Shown here: one piece after another, positions 58,439 through 64,000 of the stretch | Layout: the number at the start of each line of letters is the position of its first letter | How positions within the stretch are numbered: the first letter of the stretch is position 1 | Source of the DNA: an uncultured Oscillospiraceae bacterium | Lineage (GTDB): Bacteria > Bacillota > Clostridia > Oscillospirales > Oscillospiraceae | NCBI GenBank assembly: GCA_947626315.1 | Contig: CANQRQ010000008.1 | Location: 28,771 to 92,770, forward strand | Direction: 5' to 3' | DNA length: 64,000 nt | Program-made: the position numbers and the translations under genes | Notes under the pieces: generated by a model | Database searches by the model: none | What the model was told of the DNA's origin: nothing | The model's input: the letters and a program-made list of their open reading frames with translations, nothing else

Positions 58439-59002
58439 ATGGGATTTTTGGAGCTTTTTCTTGTGGCTGTGGGCCTGAGCATGGACGCTTTTGCCGTCTC
58501 GATCTGCAAGGGCCTCAGCGTCAGGCGACTTGAAGTCAGGCACAGCCTGCTGGCGGGGCTCTATTTCGGCGGCTTTCAGGCGCTGATGCCTGTGCTGGGC
58601 TGGCTGCTGGGCTACCGCTTTGAAGGGCTGATTACCAATGTGGACCACTGGATCGCTTTTATCCTGCTGGCCTTCATCGGCGGCGGCATGATCCGGGAGT
58701 CCTTTGACAGGGCGGAAGAGCTCAACGACGATTTCGGCGTGAAGACCATGCTGCTGCTGGCTGTGGCTACCAGCATCGACGCCCTGGCCGTGGGGATCAC
58801 CTTCGCGTTCCTGTCGGTGCCTATCCTGCCGGCCGCGGCGCTGATCGGCCTGATCACCTGCCTGCTCTCGGCTCTGGGGATCCATGTGGGACATGCCTTC
58901 GGCGAGCGCTATAAGGCCGGCGCGGAGCGGGCCGGCGGCGTGATTTTGATCCTGATCGGCTTGAAGATCCTGCTGGAGCATCTGGGTATTTTGAAGTTAT
59001 AA
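58439..59002 (+). CDS. mntP: Manganese efflux pump MntP
   Basis: A 187-residue protein with six helices in two repeats. Each carries an acidic signature: VGLSMDAFAVSICKGL in helix 1 and VATSIDALAVGITFAFL in the second half. The GGFQALMPVLGW segment is also conserved. It exports Mn2+. GAGGTG precedes the ATG. The vanY-like gene begins 23 nt later, possibly co-transcribed. Confidence 0.95.
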   Translation: MGFLELFLVAVGLSMDAFAVSICKGLSVRRLEVRHSLLAGLYFGGFQALMPVLGWLLGYRFEGLITNVDHWIAFILLAFIGGGMIRESFDRAEELNDDFGVKTMLLLAVATSIDALAVGITFAFLSVPILPAAALIGLITCLLSALGIHVGHAFGERYKAGAERAGGVILILIGLKILLEHLGILKL

Positions 59003-59025
59003 CGCCGGAAAGGGCGAAAGAAAAA

Positions 59026-59856
59026 ATGACAGTCAAGATCAAGGAAAAATTCTGGCCGGTGCTGCTGGTGTCCGGCGTGCTCCTGCTGGGCCTGCTGATT
59101 CAGCTGGGTCTGGCCGCCCTGGCGGACTTCCGGGGCCGGGCCCAGGCCGGGGAGACGGCGCGGCTTCTGAACGCCAGGGCGGTGGACCAGGCCCTGGCCC
59201 TGGAGACCCGGGAGCTGCAGGCGACGCGTCAGGCGGCGGAGAGTTCCGCCCTCCTGCTGGAGGACAAGCTGCGCGCCGTGGGGGACGGGGACGAGCTGCT
59301 TTTGCTGGTGAACCGCTGGAACCCGCTCCCGGAGGGCTATGTGCCCCAGCTGCGGGAGGTGACGGACGGCCAGCAGGTGGACGTGCGCTGCGCGGACGCC
59401 CTGGAGGCCATGGTCGCGGACTGCGTGGCGGCCTGGAATCAGCCGGAGATCATCTCCTCCTACCGGACCCAGGAGATGCAGCAGGAGCTGTATGACAACA
59501 AGATCAAGCGCCTGATTGCCGGGGGGACCCCGGCGGCGGAGGCCCCGGAGACGGCCTCCCAGTCCGTGGCGATCCCCGGCACCAGTGAGCACCAGCTGGG
59601 TCTGGCGGTGGATATCATTGACCGGGAATACCCCTATCTGGACTGGGGCCAGGAGCTCACCGCCACCCAGCAGTGGCTGATGGCCAACTGCTGGAAATAC
59701 GGCTTCATTCTGCGCTACCCCAACGGCACCACGGAGCTGACCGGCATTATCTATGAGCCCTGGCACTACCGGTACATAGGCCCGGACGCGGCGGCGGAGC
59801 TCCATGAGCTGGGGATCACCCTGGAGGAATACCTGGCTCTCCGGCAGGGGCACTGA
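59026..59856 (+). CDS. VanY-type D-alanyl-D-alanine carboxypeptidase, copy 1
   Basis: A 276-residue M15B carboxypeptidase that trims the terminal D-Ala of peptidoglycan precursors. An N-terminal anchor helix (about 10-32) is followed by the domain: NRWNPLPEGYVPQL, SSYRTQEMQQELY, then zinc motifs GTSEHQLGLAVDI and EPWHYRYIG. It pairs with a second copy at 63130-63945, with a VanRS-like system between them. No vanH/vanA/vanX ligase set is visible, so cell-wall remodelling rather than resistance is the safe reading. Confidence 0.93.
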   Translation: MTVKIKEKFWPVLLVSGVLLLGLLIQLGLAALADFRGRAQAGETARLLNARAVDQALALETRELQATRQAAESSALLLEDKLRAVGDGDELLLLVNRWNPLPEGYVPQLREVTDGQQVDVRCADALEAMVADCVAAWNQPEIISSYRTQEMQQELYDNKIKRLIAGGTPAAEAPETASQSVAIPGTSEHQLGLAVDIIDREYPYLDWGQELTATQQWLMANCWKYGFILRYPNGTTELTGIIYEPWHYRYIGPDAAAELHELGITLEEYLALRQGH

Positions 59857-59919
59857 GGGGCGCCGTAAATTCTTAAATTTTCTAAAATTGCTCGATTTTT
59901 CCAGAAACTGCCATAAAGT

Positions 59920-59950
59920 ATACAAAAAAGATACAAATGAGGTGTATACT
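59920..59950 (+). promoter_or_regulatory. Activator-type promoter of the VanRS-like operon
   Basis: ATACAAAAAAG (59920-59930) and ATACAAATGAG (59931-59941) are direct repeats exactly 11 bp apart, followed by -10 TATACT (59945-59950). No -35 consensus is present. The -10 begins 14 bp after the start of the last repeat, as at 63080/63094. AAGTATAC and GTATACTT also frame the site. Confidence 0.7.
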
Positions 59951-60038
59951 TGGACTGTTGCGGAGAAGCCGGAACGGCCTGCCGCCATCGTATGACCGCC
60001 GCGCCGGGGACGGGGCGGAGAGACGGAGGAAGCAAGCG

Positions 60039-60692
60039 ATGATCAGGGTATTGATCGTGGAAGATGAAAAACCTATATCCGACCTTATTCGGCTCAGCCT
60101 GACGAAGGCCGGATATGGCTGCGCCTGCGCCTTTGACGGGGAGCAGGCGGCCAATCTCCTGGAGAAGGAGCAGTTTGACCTGGTGCTGCTGGACGTGATG
60201 TTGCCGGAAATATCGGGCTTTGAGCTGATGGAGTATATCCAGCCTATGGGGACGCCGGTGATCTTCATCACCGCCAAGAACTCTGTGGACGACCGGGTAA
60301 AGGGTCTGCGCATGGGGGCGGAGGACTACATTGTGAAGCCCTTTGAGGTCATGGAGCTGCTGGCCCGGGTGGAAGTAGTGCTGCGGCGCTACAAGAAGAC
60401 GGAGGACGTGCTGCAGATCGGCGATCTGACCATCGACCTGCGCTCCTTCCAGGTGCAGCGGGGCAATGAGCTGATCCTGCTGACCAAAAAGGAGTGGGAT
60501 CTGATGCTGCTCTTTGCCCAGAACCCGGGGGCGGCCCTCTACCGGGAGACGATTTACGAGCGGGTCTGGGGCGGAGAATACCCCATCGGGAGCCGGGTGG
60601 TGGATCTGCATATCCAGCGCCTGCGCAAGAAGATCGGCTGGGAGGAAAAGCTGCGTACGGTCAACCGGGTAGGGTACCGGCTGGAGCTGTAG
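60039..60692 (+). CDS. VanR-like OmpR-class response regulator
   Basis: A 217-residue regulator. The receiver starts MIRVLIVEDEKPISDLIRLSL, with phosphoacceptor in LLDVMLPEISGFELM and Lys in EDYIVKPFEV. The winged helix ends KLRTVNRVGYRLEL. GGAGGAAGCAAGCG precedes the ATG at 60039. It is first in an operon with the kinase and a membrane protein. It likely binds the 11-bp direct repeats upstream of itself and of the second vanY gene. Confidence 0.93.
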   Translation: MIRVLIVEDEKPISDLIRLSLTKAGYGCACAFDGEQAANLLEKEQFDLVLLDVMLPEISGFELMEYIQPMGTPVIFITAKNSVDDRVKGLRMGAEDYIVKPFEVMELLARVEVVLRRYKKTEDVLQIGDLTIDLRSFQVQRGNELILLTKKEWDLMLLFAQNPGAALYRETIYERVWGGEYPIGSRVVDLHIQRLRKKIGWEEKLRTVNRVGYRLEL

Positions 60693-60723
60693 GCGGCGGA
60701 GGACCCGGAAGAGGAGAGGCTGC

Positions 60724-62139
60724 TTGAGATTTCGCCTGAAAATTACGCTGTGCATGGTATGGCTGCTGGCGCTGGCCTTCGGGATCGGCGGCAGCCTCCT
60801 TGTTACGCTCAATTTCTCCGGAAATCTGGAGCAGGCCGCCGAGACGGCCATCAGCTCCTACCGCATGGTGCTGAGCACCCTGCAGATCGTGGACGAGACC
60901 AGCCCGGAGCCGGACTACTCCAACCTGACGGAGGCCCTGAGCCAGATGAGCGCCCAGGGGATGGCCGGCTGGTCGGCCATCCGGCTGGGGAGCGAACAGA
61001 AGGACGGCAGCTTTGACTACCTCTATGAGGAGAACCCGGACGCTGTGGACTTGAGCGCCGCCGCGGTCCCCCAGGGCAGCCAGGGGAACGTCACCGTGGC
61101 CAGGGACGGGCACGGCGGGCGGCATATCCGCATCAGCGCCAGCCTGTCCGCCGCCAACGGGACGCTGTATCTGGATCAGTGCTATAACATCAGCGCTCTG
61201 TATGTCCAGCGGGACGGGCAGCTGAGGATCTACCGCTGGGTCTTTCTGGCTGTGATCGCCGTGGGCGGCGTGCTGTGCTGGGCTATGGCCTATTGGCTGA
61301 CCAAGCCCCTGAGCGCCCTGTCCGCCGCCTCCAAGCGCTTTGCCGCGGGGGATCTGAGCTACCGGGCCCCGGTCACCGGGGACGACGAGGTGGGCGCGCT
61401 CACGGAGGACTTCAACGCCATGGCGGAGAAGCTCCAGCAGAACATCGCCGCCATCCGGGACGCGGCGGCCCGGCAGGAGGACTTTATGGGCAACTTCGCC
61501 CATGAGATGAAAAACCCTATGACCGCCATCATCGGCTACGCGGAGCTGATCCGGTCCCAGACCCTCACTGAGGCGGAGCAGATGGACGCGGCCAACTATA
61601 TTTTTTCCGAGGGGAAGCGGCTGGAGAGCCTTTCTCTCAAGCTGCTGGATATTCTGGTGCTCAAAAAGAAGGAGGTCGAGCTGGTGCCGGCCAAGCCCGC
61701 CCAGATCGTGGGCAGCATGGTGCGGCATCTGGAGCGGGTGTACGCCGAGCAGGGGATCGTGCTGCAATGCCGCTGCGAGGACGGGGAGTGCCTGATGGAG
61801 CCGGATCTGATCCGCTCCCTGCTGGTCAATCTCCTGGACAACGCCCGCAAGGCTATGGACAAGGGCGGCAACATCTACATTGTCTCCCAGATGACCCCGG
61901 ACGGCTGCGCGATCCGCATTCTGGACACGGGCCGGGGTATCCCGGAGGAGGAGATCGACCACATCACCGAGGCCTTTTACCGGGTGGACAAGTCCCGGTC
62001 CCGGGCCCAGGGGGGCGTGGGGTTGGGCCTGGCCCTCTGCAACGAGATCGTGCGGCTGCATAAGGGCAGTCTGAAGTTTGAAAGCCGGGTAGGCAACGGG
62101 ACCTGCGTCACGGTGGTGCTGAGAGGGGGCGCGGCATGA
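60724..62139 (+). CDS. Sensor histidine kinase of the VanRS-like pair
   Basis: 471 residues with a TTG start after GGAGAGG. It has a membrane helix (about 5-28), an extracellular domain of about 150 residues, a second membrane helix (about 177-197), HAMP and the variant H-box NFAHEMKNPMTAIIGY (His260). The ATPase domain has NLLDNARKAMD, DTGRGIPEEEI and GVGLGLALCNEI. AHEMKNP is common in VanS-like and ResE-like kinases. The stop overlaps the next start (ATGA). Confidence 0.92.
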   Translation: MRFRLKITLCMVWLLALAFGIGGSLLVTLNFSGNLEQAAETAISSYRMVLSTLQIVDETSPEPDYSNLTEALSQMSAQGMAGWSAIRLGSEQKDGSFDYLYEENPDAVDLSAAAVPQGSQGNVTVARDGHGGRHIRISASLSAANGTLYLDQCYNISALYVQRDGQLRIYRWVFLAVIAVGGVLCWAMAYWLTKPLSALSAASKRFAAGDLSYRAPVTGDDEVGALTEDFNAMAEKLQQNIAAIRDAAARQEDFMGNFAHEMKNPMTAIIGYAELIRSQTLTEAEQMDAANYIFSEGKRLESLSLKLLDILVLKKKEVELVPAKPAQIVGSMVRHLERVYAEQGIVLQCRCEDGECLMEPDLIRSLLVNLLDNARKAMDKGGNIYIVSQMTPDGCAIRILDTGRGIPEEEIDHITEAFYRVDKSRSRAQGGVGLGLALCNEIVRLHKGSLKFESRVGNGTCVTVVLRGGAA

Positions 62140-62945
62140 GACCGGGCAGGAAGAGCACTTCGCGCCCCAAACGGCGCCGGAGCGGGGGGCCCGCCGGGCT
62201 CAGCCCGGTGATGCTGGTGTTTCTGCTGCTCTCGGCGGTGGCCATCGGCCTGCTGCTGCCGGAGCTGAGCGCCGCCGTCCAGGAGCGGCGGACGGACCGG
62301 CTCAGCCGCACGGCGGAGCTGGGGCAGGTGAGCCTCAGCCTCACCAGCGACGACGCCAAGCTGGAAAAGCTGGCCATCGTGGGCAACATGATGAACGACC
62401 GGGGGGACGCCATCAGCCTGGAAAGCGGCGGGCGCTTTATGACGGCCGCCCAGGCGTCGGACAAATTTGACCAGGTGCTGGCCCTGCTGGAGGGGACGGA
62501 CCTGGATGTGGGCGGCCTGACGCAGATCGACGTGCTCTCTTCTCACGCCATGCTGCTGGTGTCCGATTTTGGCTCGGTCTCCACCGATCTGGTCTGGTTT
62601 GTGGATGCGGGGAAATTTGTGGAGGACTGTTGGAACGGCCTGCAGTATATAGTGGACGACGCCACGGGAATGATCCTGGCCGCGGAGTATTATCAGGTCG
62701 ATAACGAGCGCCTGACAGCCGGAGAACAGCCGGACAAAACGGAGACGGCCCGGCGGATCATGGAAAACCTGGAGGAGAGCTATGCCTTTACCGACACGGT
62801 GCTGAGCCTGGGGATCTCCACCGCGGTGGACCGGTCTTCCACCGCCTATTATGTGAGCTACACCAACAGCAAGGGCGAGGTGCTGGGCTTTCCGATCATC
62901 ATCGGGGAGGACGGCTGGTCCATCAACGCCTATCAGGGGATGTAA
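62136..62945 (+). CDS. Single-pass membrane protein of the VanRS-like operon, unknown function
   Basis: 269 residues. A very basic N-terminus (RPGRKSTSRPKRRRS) precedes one membrane helix (about 27-45), then an extracellular domain with no family I recognise; it holds TSDDAKLEKLAIVGNMM and YVSYTNSKGEVLGFPIIIGEDG. Translation is coupled to the kinase (4-nt overlap), so it may be an accessory sensor or inhibitor of the kinase. That is inference from position only. A strong terminator follows. Confidence 0.75.
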   Translation: MRPGRKSTSRPKRRRSGGPAGLSPVMLVFLLLSAVAIGLLLPELSAAVQERRTDRLSRTAELGQVSLSLTSDDAKLEKLAIVGNMMNDRGDAISLESGGRFMTAAQASDKFDQVLALLEGTDLDVGGLTQIDVLSSHAMLLVSDFGSVSTDLVWFVDAGKFVEDCWNGLQYIVDDATGMILAAEYYQVDNERLTAGEQPDKTETARRIMENLEESYAFTDTVLSLGISTAVDRSSTAYYVSYTNSKGEVLGFPIIIGEDGWSINAYQGM

Positions 62946-62984
62946 CAGTCAAACAAGGGTCAAAATGCCTTTTTGACAAGATGT

Positions 62985-63019
62985 GCCCGGCGGAACGAAA
63001 GTTCCGCCGGGCTTTTTTT
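62985..63019 (+). terminator. Terminator of the VanRS-like operon
   Basis: GCCCGGCGGAAC and GTTCCGCCGGGC form a perfect 12-bp stem with a GAAA tetraloop, followed by seven T. Confidence 0.95.
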
Positions 63020-63046
63020 GCTTTTTCGGAAAATTTTTTTAAAATG

Positions 63047-63099
63047 ATACAAAAAGTATACAGGAAATTGACCGAAACGATACAAGTGGCGTGTATGAT
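63047..63099 (+). promoter_or_regulatory. Activator-type promoter of vanY copy 2
   Basis: ATACA units start at 63047 and 63058 (11 bp apart) and at 63080 (22 bp further, still in phase). They are followed by -10 TATGAT (63094-63099). The last repeat, ATACAAGTGGC, has the same 14-bp offset to the -10 as at the VanRS-like promoter. Confidence 0.7.
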
Positions 63100-63129
63100 A
63101 GGGGCAAAAGAGGAAAGGGGGAGCTGCTC

Positions 63130-63945
63130 ATGCTGCAGGCTCAGATTATAGACGCTGATTTTTACCCCGTTGTGGTGGATACCCATCCCGCGGCCAGGCG
63201 CCGGAGAACCGGGAGGGGGAGCCACGCGGCCGCGAAAAGACGCTCCGGGACCAGGACGGCGGTCCTGCTCCTCTGCGGCGTGCTGGCCGCCCTGCTGGCG
63301 CTGCGGGTGGCCCTCTGGGCAAACAAGCGCAATGAGGCAGAGCTGCTGACCCTGGTGAATCCCTGGAACAGCATGGAGTACACCGGCTTTGTTCCGAAGC
63401 TGGTGGAGTTCGGGGACGGGCTGCAGGTGGACGAGCGCTGCGCGGAGGACCTGCGGCTGCTGCTGGACGACTGCGCCGCCGCCGGGCATCAGCCCCTTGT
63501 GTGCTCCGCCTACCGGAGCCGGGAGACCCAGGAGCAGCTCTATCAGGACAAGGTGGAGCGGCTGCTGGCCGCCGGGTACGACAGCCGGGAGGCCCCGGCC
63601 CTGGCGGCGCTGGAGGTAGCCCGGCCGGGCACCAGCGAGCATGAGCTGGGCCTGGCGGTGGACCTGGTGGACGCGGGCCATCAGGCGCTGGACCAGAGCC
63701 AGGAGAACACCGGCACCCAGCGCTGGCTCATGGAAAACGCCTGGCAGTACGGCTTCATTCTCCGCTATCCGCAAGGCGCTTCCGGGATCACCGGCATCGT
63801 CTATGAGCCCTGGCACTACCGCTATGTGGGCCGGACGGCCGCCCAGCAGATCCACCAGCTGGACCTGACCCTGGAGGAATATCTGAGCATGTTCTACAGC
63901 GAGGAGGCGGTGGTGGTCGCCGAAAAAAAGGCTCTATGTCAATAG
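63130..63945 (+). CDS. VanY-type D-alanyl-D-alanine carboxypeptidase, copy 2
   Basis: A 271-residue paralogue of the gene at 59026. A cytosolic basic N-terminus and membrane helix (about 42-62) precede the M15B domain: NPWNSMEYTGFVPKL, CSAYRSRETQEQLYQDK, zinc motifs GTSEHELGLAVDL and EPWHYRYVG. AAGGGGGAG precedes the ATG at 63130. Its own promoter carries the same direct repeats as the VanRS-like operon, so it is probably a target of that system. Confidence 0.93.
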   Translation: MLQAQIIDADFYPVVVDTHPAARRRRTGRGSHAAAKRRSGTRTAVLLLCGVLAALLALRVALWANKRNEAELLTLVNPWNSMEYTGFVPKLVEFGDGLQVDERCAEDLRLLLDDCAAAGHQPLVCSAYRSRETQEQLYQDKVERLLAAGYDSREAPALAALEVARPGTSEHELGLAVDLVDAGHQALDQSQENTGTQRWLMENAWQYGFILRYPQGASGITGIVYEPWHYRYVGRTAAQQIHQLDLTLEEYLSMFYSEEAVVVAEKKALCQ

Positions 63946-64000
63946 TTGGGGTAGAGCAAGAGGGAAAAAATTAAGACCTAATAAAGGGGAACATGTGGCG
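63946..64000. other. End of window, no gene seen
   Basis: 55 bp after vanY copy 2. GAGGGAAAAAATTAAG and AAAGGGGAAC are A/G-rich, but no complete hairpin or start codon can be assigned. Confidence 0.4.

Noticed and set aside
59026..63945. Vancomycin resistance cluster
   Set aside because: VanR, VanS and VanY-type genes are present, but there is no vanH, ligase (vanA/B/C-type) or vanX; the locus is better read as cell-wall remodelling.
1..64000. CRISPR arrays, tRNA or rRNA genes, integrases
   Set aside because: I looked for regularly spaced short repeats, tRNA CCA/T-arm patterns and recombinase motifs and saw none; small RNA genes could still be missed by eye.

Overview
The window reads as chromosomal DNA from a GC-rich (about 60% or more by eye) low-GC-phylum relative: a Firmicute of class Clostridia, most likely an Oscillospiraceae-type gut anaerobe (Flavonifractor/Oscillibacter-like). 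The reasons are the gene families (YqhQ, YlmH, YceD-L32, DUF512 radical SAM, DegV, BceRS-like and VanRS-like two-component systems), strong GGAGG ribosome binding sites, and near-consensus sigma-A promoters spaced 17-18 bp. The genus is inference. I see no rRNA, tRNA, CRISPR array, phage or transposase gene.

Layout. 1-2.5 kb: the start of a MarR regulator, divergent from a membrane-anchored alpha/beta hydrolase with a palindromic operator between them. 2.6-11.3 kb: a minus-strand block transcribed RR-HK-yqhQ-prmC-recA-recX-rimO-pgsA-cysS, combining housekeeping and DNA repair with a two-component system. 11.6-20.7 kb: a plus-strand block. It starts with a ribosomal-protection-like GTPase fused to a Rae1/YacP-type NYN nuclease, followed by ylmH, peptidase T, an MFS permease, a CBM9-like protein, a NahK-like sugar kinase and a MATE exporter. 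20.8-26.2 kb: minus-strand LUD protein, OhrR-like regulator, ABC-F, CDF transporter and RluA. 26.4-33.7 kb: plus-strand yceD-rpmF, DUF512, der, a divergent plsY, and two tandem membrane-glycosyltransferase paralogues. 34-38 kb: a PNPO-fold protein, a BceRS-like system without a transporter, and a CapA-family protein. 38-45.4 kb: a large secreted surface protein, a repeat-rich junction, GtrA, a polytopic protein interrupted at an (AT)8 tract, and a canonical plsY. 45.5-50.5 kb: pepV and an RR-HK-htrA envelope-stress unit. 50.5-58.3 kb: a large lipoprotein, pfkA, degV, nagB, a BlaI-like regulator, an MBL-fold hydrolase and a small unknown. 58.4-64 kb: mntP and a VanRS-like locus flanked by two VanY-type carboxypeptidases.

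The parts most worth a second look are these. (1) The GTPase-Rae1 fusion next to YlmH looks like a ribosome rescue or mRNA-cleavage unit. (2) The (AT)8 tract breaks a membrane protein frame and suggests phase variation. (3) Direct ATACA repeats at 11-bp periodicity, with identical geometry to the -10, precede both the VanRS-like operon and the second vanY gene. (4) Arrays of perfect stem-loops sit directly downstream of minus-strand stop codons; one such array occurs as two nearly identical copies of about 390 bp.
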